NCBI GenBank assembly: GCA_003218815.1
Contig: QHON01000183.1
Span: 1-6,704 of the forward strand
Origin: Verrucomicrobiota bacterium
Lineage (GTDB): Bacteria > Verrucomicrobiota > Verrucomicrobiia > Chthoniobacterales > UBA10450
Reading direction: 5' to 3'
DNA length: 6,704 nucleotides
Below, in pieces: positions 1 through 5,970 of the stretch. The notes below the pieces were generated by a model, which did not search any database, was not told the origin of the DNA, and saw nothing but the letters and a program-made list of their open reading frames with translations. A program made the position numbers and the translations under genes. How positions within the stretch are numbered: the stretch's first letter is position 1; each line of letters opens with the position of its first letter.

Positions 1-1341
1 TTGCACATTACTCGGCAGATCGAGCTGGCGCGCCATCTCCGGACTCAGGTCCGCGACATGAATTGACGCGAGGGGGCCATTTGCTTCTGGCTGACTGTTG
101 GGCTCCGGTGGGGTCTGCGGACTGTTCGGCTCCGGTGGGGTCTGCGGCTGGGTTTGTCGAGGAAGAACGCCTGTTGTTTGATAATCGACCGGCTGCTCTT
201 TGATCTGCGTCGCTACGTTCAGCGACTTTCCCCCGCGCATGATTTCCAGCTCAACTTTTTTATTCAGCTCTGCCTGCGCAACCAAACTTCTTAACATGGG
301 AAAATTCTTGACCTCGTGGCCGTTGAATTTGTGAATCACATCACCCTTTTGCAATTGCGCCTCGGCTGCAGGCGATCCGGGCACTACGTCATCGACAACA
401 ACGCCTTCGGTGTCAGGGCCGTTCTGGCCTGGCTGGAGGGCGCGCGACAGGATGCCAAGGTAACCGCGAATGATCCGGCCCTGCTTCAACAGGCTCTCAA
501 GGGCGGTACGGACCGTGTTCGACGGAATAGCGAAGCCAATTCCCTGCGAACCGCCGCTACGCGAAATGATCGCCGTATTGATGCCGATTACTTCCCCGCG
601 CAAATTGATCAGCGGGCCGCCGCTATTCCCGGGATTGATTGCCGCATTGGTTTGTAGCAGATCGCCGAACGCGTCCGTGCGATTTGGTCGCCCCTTCGAA
701 CTAATGATGCCGTCAGTCACGGTTTCCTCAAATCCGAATGGATTACCAATGGCCAGAACAAAGTCCCCAGCCTGTACCATGTCGGAATCCGCCAACTTGA
801 GAGGTTTGACGCCGGGATCATCGATCTTAAGCACAGCCAGATCGACCTGAGAATCCGCACCCACCAAGCGCGCTTTCTTGGTCCGACCATCGCTCAGTTG
901 CACTTCAATCTCATCCACTTGATCGACAACGTGATTATTCGTGATGATATGCCCTTCATTCGTCACAATCACACCTGAGCCGAGCGCATTTTGCACCAGG
1001 GCCTCGTCGTTTGGGTTCCGGAATTGCCTTTGCTGGTTGCGAAAGAAAAACTCGAACGGATCGAGGCCGTATTGCCGACGGACGTCGATCTTCTTGGACG
1101 TTTTCACCGCGACGACGGACGGGATCACGCTGCTGACGAGCGCGCGGCGCTCCCGGTTCAACGCCTCAAGCGATGCGACTTGCTTTGGATCTACATTCGG
1201 CGTCGAAGCCAGCGTGTACTTTTCCGGCGTTCGCCCCGAAGCCAAATTCAACGTCCCATGTTTAAGACGATAGTCATACAGAACAGAAATTCCTGCGCTA
1301 ATCAGCAGGACAAAAAGGAAGAATTTCGCGAGATTTTTCAT
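1..1341 (-). CDS. Do/HtrA-family periplasmic serine endopeptidase (DegP/DegQ-like), 3' end beyond window
   Basis: Translating the minus strand from the ATG at 1341 gives 447 codons without a stop up to the window edge, so the C-terminus is missing. Residues 1-25 are a short basic start followed by a hydrophobic stretch (about 7-21), which is a signal peptide or an uncleaved anchor; I see no clear A-X-A cleavage site. A trypsin-like domain follows at about 115-290, with the full triad visible: His137 in TNNHVV, Asp167 in VDLAVLKI and Ser240 in NPGNSGGPL. A first PDZ domain spans about 290-385 (GYLGI, then GVVVDDVVPGSPAAEAQLQKGD). A Pro-rich linker (395-423) contains a duplicated nonapeptide. 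Residues 424-447 look like the start of a second PDZ. Family knowledge: such proteins degrade or refold damaged envelope proteins, usually as trimers or larger cages. It is the last visible gene of the recJ-recG-htrA operon and overlaps recG by one base. DegP versus DegQ cannot be decided, so no symbol is given. There is no frameshift and the catalytic residues are intact. Confidence 0.95.
   Translation of the reverse strand, partial: MKNLAKFFLFVLLISAGISVLYDYRLKHGTLNLASGRTPEKYTLASTPNVDPKQVASLEALNRERRALVSSVIPSVVAVKTSKKIDVRRQYGLDPFEFFFRNQQRQFRNPNDEALVQNALGSGVIVTNEGHIITNNHVVDQVDEIEVQLSDGRTKKARLVGADSQVDLAVLKIDDPGVKPLKLADSDMVQAGDFVLAIGNPFGFEETVTDGIISSKGRPNRTDAFGDLLQTNAAINPGNSGGPLINLRGEVIGINTAIISRSGGSQGIGFAIPSNTVRTALESLLKQGRIIRGYLGILSRALQPGQNGPDTEGVVVDDVVPGSPAAEAQLQKGDVIHKFNGHEVKNFPMLRSLVAQAELNKKVELEIMRGGKSLNVATQIKEQPVDYQTTGVLPRQTQPQTPPEPNSPQTPPEPNSQPEANGPLASIHVADLSPEMARQLDLPSNVQ
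93..146. repeat. Two-copy 27-bp tandem duplication inside the htrA linker
   Basis: Positions 93-119 and 120-146 are the same 27-bp unit with a single difference (position 100 versus 127). The unit is nine codons and in frame, so both copies encode the nonapeptide PQTPPEPNS (protein residues 399-416), and the one mismatch is silent (CCC versus CCG for proline). The next residues, QPEANG, could be a decayed third copy. It lies between the two PDZ domains and so changes only linker length. This looks like a recent slippage or unequal-exchange event and could vary in copy number between strains. Confidence 0.93.
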
Positions 1342-1343
1342 CA
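1339..1343 (-). other. TGATG stop-start overlap, recG to htrA
   Basis: On the minus strand recG ends in TGA (1343-1341) and htrA begins with ATG (1341-1339), sharing one base. The roughly 15 bases before the ATG contain no GGAGG-like stretch. That suggests the protease is translated by ribosomes finishing recG (inferred). Confidence 0.8.
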
Positions 1344-3398
1344 GCTAACGTTCGAAAAAGTGCGTCCCTGTTGTTCGACAATTAAACGCCGGAAACGTTG
1401 ATTCTCGGCCAGTTCCAGACGCGGATCTGTATCGAAGATTGACATAGCCGCCGCGCGGGCCCGTCGCATCAAGCCTGCGTCGGTCTTCAAATTGCCAATC
1501 TTAAGCGCTGGCAAGCCGCTCTGCGCCGTCCCGAGCAAATCACCCGGCCCGCGCAGGTCCCAATCGGCCTCGGCCACTTCAAAGCCGTTGTTTGTTCTTT
1601 CTAAAACAGCGAGCTTTGCCGCCGTCTCTTTTGATTTATCCGACGTTAGTAAAATGCAATATGACTTGTGCTCGCCACGTCCGATGCGTCCGCGAAGCTG
1701 ATGAAGCTGCGACAGCCCAAACCGTTCCGCGTTTTCAATCAGCATCACGGCGGCATTTGGAACATCAACACCCACTTCAATTACAGTTGTGCTGATCAAG
1801 GCCTTGGTTATCCCACGACGAAAACGCTCCATAGTCCCCTGTTTCTCCGGCGCTGGAATGCGACCGTGAAGTAATTCACAGGGTTCCGGACGCAATCGCT
1901 CTCGCCACAATTCATACTCTGCCGACGCCGCTTTCACGTCCAATTTGTCGCTCTCATCAATCAGCGGATAAATCACGTAGAGCTGTCGTCCCTTCTCTAA
2001 CTGTGTTCGTAAAAAGCTGAGAACCTCGCCAAGCTTTGAGTTATCACGCACCGCGGTAACTATTTTTCCCCGGTTAAGCGGCATCTCGTCGATGATTGAA
2101 ACATCGAGATCGCCGTAAACGGTCATCGTGAGGGTTCGCGGGATCGGCGTAGCAGTCATAACCAGTGTGTCAGGCGCTGGCTCACGGGCCGTTAATCGAG
2201 CGCGTTGGGCAACTCCGAACTTGTGCTGCTCGTCAATTACTGCCAGTCCGAGATTGGAGAAGGATACGGTGTCGTAAAGCAGCGCATGCGTGCCGATGAT
2301 TACATCCGCATTCTCGTCGCCAGCAATCAACGGGAGAAAAGTTTCCTCCTGTCGCGCCGCGGTTCGGAGCGCAATGCGAATCCCAAGCGGTTCGAGCCAG
2401 CGCCCCAACAAGGTATAATGTTGCTCAGCCAAAATTTGTGTCGGCGCCATAAACGCGGCTTGGAAACCAGATTCGACTGCGAGCAGGATCGCCGCAATGG
2501 CGACCACCGTTTTGCCCGAACCCACATCGCCTTGCAACAGACGGTTCATGGGACGGCCCGCCGCGAGATCGCGCCTTATTTCGGCGATCACTTTTAATTG
2601 GGCGCCAGTCAACTCGAATGGTAACGCATTCACGAATTTGTCGAGCATCGTGCCGGATCCGCAATGCGATTCACTAACACGAGTGGACGACTCTGAGCGT
2701 CGCGATGCGATCAGCATTTGCATCGCGAAGAATTCGGAGAGAACTAGGTGCTCGCGCGCGGCGTCACGGGCTTTCCAGCTTTCCGGAAAATGGATCGCGC
2801 GAATCGCATCACGCTTTTCTCCTTGAACAAGATCAACCGGCGCTGGCGCTTCCAATAGCTCATCGGAAATTTCATTCAACAGCCGGTAGATGATGCTCCG
2901 TAAGACCCGCTGTGAAATACCTTCTGTGGCAGGATAAATCGGAGTGATGCGCCGAAAATGGATCGAGATCTCCTCGTCGTTCTCAATCACCTCGAATTCC
3001 GGATGGTCCATACAAATCCGTTTGCCGCGCAAACGCGGTTTGCCAAAAACAACAAGGCGCTGCCCTGTCGCGATCATCTTTTGGACGTAATGCAAGTTGA
3101 ACCAGCGGCAGACCACGGGTTCGCTCAAAACATTTGATTTTGGCTCCTGAAGCGTCGCCTCGAAAATCTTTTTCCAGCCGCCAAAACGGCGCAGTGAAGT
3201 TTTGGTCACGTCGCCGCAAAGACAGATCGGAAAATCGCTCTCTTCCCGTGGAAATTCCGGAAACTCACGTCGATCTTCGTGACGCCGCGGGAAATGAGTC
3301 AGTAAATCTTCTACTGTCTCGATCCGGAGTCGACGCAGCGCAAGTAAACGCGGTCGCGGGATCCAATCCAGCTCGGCGAGCGGTTGCGAGATTTCCAT
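1341..3398 (-). CDS. recG: ATP-dependent DNA helicase RecG
   Basis: RecG is a monomeric double-strand DNA translocase that remodels stalled replication forks and Holliday junctions in the cytoplasm. The 685 residues match the usual family length (E. coli 693). In order, I see an N-terminal helical part; an OB-fold wedge domain at about 55-150 (VVFGKPRLRGKRICMDHPEF); helicase domain 1 with Walker A GDVGSGKT at 290-297, the DEQH box at 389-392 and motif III MTATPIPRT at 414-422; and helicase domain 2 with TTVIEVGVDVPNA at 537-549 and motif VI QLHQLRGRIGRG at 564-575. The C-terminal translocation (TRG) region DLRGPGDLLGTAQSG spans 614-628. It carries Ala625 where E. coli has Arg, beside a conserved Gln (626). 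The ATG start overlaps the recJ stop by one base and there is no clear Shine-Dalgarno sequence, so translation is probably coupled to recJ. The gene is intact and shares no frame disruption with its neighbours. Confidence 0.98.
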   Translation of the reverse strand: MEISQPLAELDWIPRPRLLALRRLRIETVEDLLTHFPRRHEDRREFPEFPREESDFPICLCGDVTKTSLRRFGGWKKIFEATLQEPKSNVLSEPVVCRWFNLHYVQKMIATGQRLVVFGKPRLRGKRICMDHPEFEVIENDEEISIHFRRITPIYPATEGISQRVLRSIIYRLLNEISDELLEAPAPVDLVQGEKRDAIRAIHFPESWKARDAAREHLVLSEFFAMQMLIASRRSESSTRVSESHCGSGTMLDKFVNALPFELTGAQLKVIAEIRRDLAAGRPMNRLLQGDVGSGKTVVAIAAILLAVESGFQAAFMAPTQILAEQHYTLLGRWLEPLGIRIALRTAARQEETFLPLIAGDENADVIIGTHALLYDTVSFSNLGLAVIDEQHKFGVAQRARLTAREPAPDTLVMTATPIPRTLTMTVYGDLDVSIIDEMPLNRGKIVTAVRDNSKLGEVLSFLRTQLEKGRQLYVIYPLIDESDKLDVKAASAEYELWRERLRPEPCELLHGRIPAPEKQGTMERFRRGITKALISTTVIEVGVDVPNAAVMLIENAERFGLSQLHQLRGRIGRGEHKSYCILLTSDKSKETAAKLAVLERTNNGFEVAEADWDLRGPGDLLGTAQSGLPALKIGNLKTDAGLMRRARAAAMSIFDTDPRLELAENQRFRRLIVEQQGRTFSNVS

Positions 3399-3400
3399 TA
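3396..3400 (-). other. TAATG stop-start overlap, recJ to recG
   Basis: On the minus strand recJ ends in TAA (3400-3398) and recG begins with ATG (3398-3396), sharing one base. The preceding bases (AAAAGCTGCTCCAATCGAC) hold no strong Shine-Dalgarno sequence. Termination-reinitiation is the likely route to recG translation (inferred). Confidence 0.8.
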
Positions 3401-5134
3401 GTCGATTGGAGCAGCTTTTCGCAGCGCCTGAATCTGCATGCCCAACCGGGTTTCGCCTTCGTATTCATCCGCTCGAATCCGGAATGCGATATCCCACGGC
3501 GTCGGCGGAAGCGGCGCGTTCGCGGCGTCGAAATAAACCGCCCGCTGATGATAATTGCGCTGGCGCAGACGCAGGACCAGATGTTTGTCATTTACCACGC
3601 GCGGGGTCGCAACCGACTCGACTTCGCGCGCAAAAAAAAGCGGGCGCGGATTTCCGTTGCCAAACGGTTGGAGCATCTCGTGCCAGCGGAGAAGATCGAA
3701 GGTGAGATCGCAGAAGGCCATCTCGTGATCGAGGAGCAAACAGGGCTGCAAACATTCATCCGAGAGCAGCTCGCGCGCAATCCGACGGAACTCCGCAGCG
3801 AATACGTCGATTTTCTCTTGGCGAATCGTTAAGCCGGCCGCCATTTCGTGGCCACCGAACTTCTCCAGCGATCCCGCGCAGCGATTCAACGCTTCAACCA
3901 AGTTAAACCCTTCGATACTGCGGCCGCTTGCTTTTCCGATTCCGTTCGCCTCAAACCCGATCACGATCGATGGCCGATGATATTTGCGCGAAATTCGCGA
4001 GGCGACAATTCCCAGCACGCCTACATGCCAACCCTGCGCGCTGACGACGATCGCCGCATCTCGCGCTGAGTCATACTCACGGCTGATTTGCTCTTCCGCC
4101 GCCAGGAAGACTTGCTTTTCGATTTCCTGTCGCTCGCGATTTTGCTTATCGAGAAAATCAGCAAGGGCGCCAGCTTCAGTTTCATCTTTTGCAAGAAGAA
4201 GTTGCATTGATCTTTCCGCAGTGCTTAATCGCCCAGCTGCGTTCAGTCGAGGCCCGATCCGAAATCCAATATCGTCAGCCAAAATCGGTGGCCGAACTCC
4301 GCCAATCTCGATCAGTTTTCTCAAACCCGGCCTTGTTGATCTTGCGATTTCAATCGCGCCGCGCTGCACAAAGGTGCGATTCTCCCCTCGTAAAGGGACG
4401 ATGTCGGCCACCGTCCCGAGCGCGACCAGATCAAGTCTGGCTTTAAGATCAAATCCATCCAGCGGCCGAGTCTTAAGAAGTGCGTGACACACTTTGAAGA
4501 CGATTCCGACACTGCAAAGATAATTGAACGGGGATTGCGGATCGATCTTTGGATTTACGACAGCGACGCAATCGGGCAGCACCGACTTCGGTTCGTGATG
4601 ATCAAGCACGATCACGTCCACGCCGCGTGAATTGATCTCGGCAATCTCGGTAACCGACGAAGTGCCGCAATCGACCGCAATCAATAACCGCGGCCGATGT
4701 TGCTCAAGACAGCGCTCCATGCTTTCGGCGCTCAATCCATAGCCTTCCTCCACTCGCAGCGGCAAAAATAAGTCTGGGACGGCACCATGGGCACGCAATA
4801 TTTCCGCCAACAACACAAGCGAAGTCACCCCGTCAACATCGTAATCTCCGAAAAGAACGATGTGCTCATGGTGATCTAGCGCGTCGAGAATTCGGTCGAC
4901 AGTCGCCTGCATGTTCGGCAGCAGAAATGGATCGCTCAATGACTTCAAACGCGGATGCAGAAAACGTTCGACCTCATCTGCGCTCGCGAAGCCTTTGCGC
5001 ATCAACAGTCGCGCGATGCAGGGCGAGCCGCATATTTCAGCCCACGAAAACGGGCCGCCGTTTAGCTCTTCGGGCGACGCAATGATCCATCGGCTTTGCA
5101 CCGACCAGCTTATTCGCGGAGAACTTCCTGACAA
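3398..5134 (-). CDS. recJ: Single-stranded-DNA-specific 5'-3' exonuclease RecJ
   Basis: RecJ degrades single-stranded DNA 5'-3' with a two-metal centre and acts in RecFOR recombination, mismatch repair and base excision repair. The 578 residues fit the family (E. coli 577). The DHH phosphoesterase domain shows FGDYDVDG (95-102), VDCGTS (154-159), VLDHHEP (176-182) and ALGTVADIVPL (238-248). FRIGPRLNAAGRL (291-303) follows. The DHHA1 domain carries GWHVGVLGIVASRI (368-381), SGRSIEGFNL (403-412) and FGGHEMAAGLTI (426-437). The C-terminal OB fold begins near QPFGNGNPRPLF (489-500). The start is not an ATG. I take TTG at 5134 because GGGAG lies nine bases upstream and an in-frame TGA sits 12 codons further up. 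The GTG at 5101, giving a protein starting MQSRWIIAS, is a credible alternative that fits usual RecJ N-termini but has no well-placed ribosome site. It is the first gene of the operon. Confidence 0.98.
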   Translation of the reverse strand: MSGSSPRISWSVQSRWIIASPEELNGGPFSWAEICGSPCIARLLMRKGFASADEVERFLHPRLKSLSDPFLLPNMQATVDRILDALDHHEHIVLFGDYDVDGVTSLVLLAEILRAHGAVPDLFLPLRVEEGYGLSAESMERCLEQHRPRLLIAVDCGTSSVTEIAEINSRGVDVIVLDHHEPKSVLPDCVAVVNPKIDPQSPFNYLCSVGIVFKVCHALLKTRPLDGFDLKARLDLVALGTVADIVPLRGENRTFVQRGAIEIARSTRPGLRKLIEIGGVRPPILADDIGFRIGPRLNAAGRLSTAERSMQLLLAKDETEAGALADFLDKQNRERQEIEKQVFLAAEEQISREYDSARDAAIVVSAQGWHVGVLGIVASRISRKYHRPSIVIGFEANGIGKASGRSIEGFNLVEALNRCAGSLEKFGGHEMAAGLTIRQEKIDVFAAEFRRIARELLSDECLQPCLLLDHEMAFCDLTFDLLRWHEMLQPFGNGNPRPLFFAREVESVATPRVVNDKHLVLRLRQRNYHQRAVYFDAANAPLPPTPWDIAFRIRADEYEGETRLGMQIQALRKAAPID

Positions 5135-5143
5135 GATGCAGTG

Positions 5144-5148
5144 CTCCC
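5144..5148 (-). promoter_or_regulatory. Probable ribosome binding site of recJ
   Basis: The minus strand reads GGGAG here, followed by nine bases and then TTG. This is the only Shine-Dalgarno-like stretch near either candidate recJ start and is why the TTG at 5134 is preferred over the GTG at 5101. Confidence 0.5.
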
Positions 5149-5230
5149 GGTCGCGATTTGGTTCTGATCACTCTTGACTCGCAAACACTCGTGAACAACT
5201 CTGGCGATATCACGAATCTCACGCGAGTTT

Positions 5231-5259
5231 CTCTTATGAATAAACAAATCTATGGTCAA
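5231..5259 (-). promoter_or_regulatory. Candidate sigma-70-type promoter for recJ-recG-htrA
   Basis: On the minus strand TTGACC (5259-5254) matches a -35 box at five of six bases. Seventeen bases later comes TAAGAG (5236-5231), a poor -10; an overlapping CATAAG is closer to consensus but only 15 bases away. It lies about 100 bp upstream of the recJ start. The -35 is good and the -10 weak, so this is tentative. Confidence 0.3.
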
Positions 5260-5280
5260 AGGAATGTCTATTCTCTCGAT

Positions 5281-5310
5281 TTGCCACCATGACGGCTGGA
5301 TTTGTAAATA
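5281..5310 (+). promoter_or_regulatory. Weak candidate promoter for the DUF2939 gene
   Basis: TTGCCA at 5281-5286 resembles a -35 box, and TAAATA at 5305-5310 lies 18 bases downstream as a poor -10, preceded by TG. It would place the transcript start close to the ATG at 5338, leaving a very short leader. The match is weak. Confidence 0.2.
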
Positions 5311-5331
5311 CTGAACTATTCAGCTGTAAAT
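5303..5331. repeat. Inverted repeat flanked by direct repeats, possible operator
   Basis: TGTAAAT occurs at 5303-5309 and again at 5325-5331, 22 bp apart, which is about two helical turns. Between them lies the perfect 5-bp inverted repeat CTGAA-CTA-TTCAG (5311-5323). The cluster ends six bases before the ATG of the DUF2939 gene and overlaps its candidate -10 region, a position suited to a repressor site. The short arms mean chance is a real alternative. Confidence 0.35.
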
Positions 5332-5337
5332 TCTATC

Positions 5338-5859
5338 ATGTCACCTCAAACCTCGAAAACGAGACGCGTAAGCTGGGCTGCTCTCATTTGTGTCGTTGTC
5401 CTGCTGGTTTACGGAGCTTCACCCTATTTTTCATTCTGGCGCTTCACGGTCGCGCTTCGGTCCGGTGACACCGCGGCGATCAGTGCGCGGGTCGATTTTC
5501 CCGCCGTTCGGGCATCGCTAAAAAAGCAACTAATCGCGCGGTTTTCTCATCCAGGGACTGGTCACAAACGATGGAGTAAGCTCGGCCCGACCCTGATCGA
5601 TGCGCTCGTTGATGCTTATGCTACTCCAGATGGCCTGGCGATGCTTATCGCTAATCCATCGGCTCTGAAGGATCTGAAGCTTCCGCAGCAGGCACCCAAT
5701 GTTAAAGGTCTTAACTGGTCAAAGCTAAGATACGCCTTCTTCATGAGCCCGCGCACTTTTGTGGTTGATCGGGAGGGAATCAAACTTCGATTCCGTTTCA
5801 CCGGGCTGGGCTGGCGGCTCAAAGATCTCGACCTTGGCCTAGGCAAGCCGCAGAGTTAG
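5338..5859 (+). CDS. DUF2939 family protein with N-terminal membrane segment
   Basis: The protein has 173 residues and its function is unknown. It has a short basic N-terminus (SKTRR), one hydrophobic segment at about 12-28 (WAALICVVVLLVYGASP), then the DUF2939 pattern: an aromatic-rich stretch YFSFWRFTVALRSGD (30-44), the conserved VDFPAVRASLKKQL (52-65), and a C-terminal strand-like part ending LRFRFTGLGWRLKDLDL (150-166). The layout suggests an inner-membrane-anchored protein whose C-terminal domain lies outside the cytoplasm, or a cleaved exported protein. Family members occur across Proteobacteria and other phyla without an assigned role. The ATG at 5338 is the only good start, since an in-frame stop TAA lies at 5305-5307; no Shine-Dalgarno sequence is visible. 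It is transcribed away from recJ and towards mqnA, so it is probably monocistronic. The DUF2939 assignment is from recalled family pattern. Confidence 0.85.
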   Translation: MSPQTSKTRRVSWAALICVVVLLVYGASPYFSFWRFTVALRSGDTAAISARVDFPAVRASLKKQLIARFSHPGTGHKRWSKLGPTLIDALVDAYATPDGLAMLIANPSALKDLKLPQQAPNVKGLNWSKLRYAFFMSPRTFVVDREGIKLRFRFTGLGWRLKDLDLGLGKPQS

Positions 5860-5970
5860 ACCTTGGCTTCGTTGTCGAATTAAACGAACACCTCCAATCG
5901 TTTGGCACCCTTTTGGGACGAGCAATTAGCTTCTCGTTCGCCGGAGGGATTCCGTGCCGCGCCCTATTAC
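5860..5970. other. Convergent intergenic region with a weak hairpin
   Basis: These 111 bp separate the 3' ends of the DUF2939 gene and mqnA, so transcription should stop here from both sides. The best stem I find is ACGAG (5918-5922) pairing with CTCGT (5933-5937) across a ten-base loop. Smaller ones are CGGA (5942-5945) with TCCG (5951-5954), and TCGTT with AACGA near 5870-5887. None has a following run of T, so none is a convincing intrinsic terminator. Confidence 0.35.

Larger units (their letters stand above)
5135..5337. promoter_or_regulatory. Divergent intergenic region between recJ and the DUF2939 gene
   Basis: About 203 bp without a convincing gene separate two divergently transcribed genes, so upstream signals for both must lie here. 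The right half (about 5230-5337) is visibly more AT-rich than the genes around it, as expected for promoters. Apart from the candidate promoters and repeats listed separately, I see no riboswitch-like or small-RNA structure. A 61-codon open frame on the minus strand (5222 to 5037) crosses the recJ start but has no supporting features. Confidence 0.6.

Noticed and set aside
316..1401. Several 110-136 codon plus-strand frames over the htrA gene
   Set aside because: The minus strand encodes a complete protease triad and PDZ domain here. The plus-strand frames overlap one another and look like composition artefacts.
3134..3832. 232-codon open frame on the plus strand across the recJ-recG junction
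   Set aside because: It is antisense to two well-supported genes, spans their junction, is rich in Arg and low-complexity stretches and shows no domain motif. It is best explained as a shadow of the opposite-strand codon pattern.
3984..4487. 167-codon plus-strand frame inside recJ
   Set aside because: It is antisense to the conserved DHH and DHHA1 motifs of recJ, with a Ser/Arg-rich sequence and no recognisable fold.
5181..5197. TGTTC-like half-site upstream of recJ, considered as a LexA box
   Set aside because: Only one half (GAACA at 5192-5196) is present. The other side does not form the required inverted repeat, so SOS control is not supported.
5037..5222. 61-codon minus-strand frame covering the recJ start, a possible leader peptide
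   Set aside because: It overlaps recJ out of frame by about 100 bp, has no ribosome site and shows no attenuator-like structure.
5918..5937. Hairpin between the convergent genes, considered as a bidirectional terminator
   Set aside because: The stem is only five base pairs with a ten-base loop, and no T-run follows on either strand.
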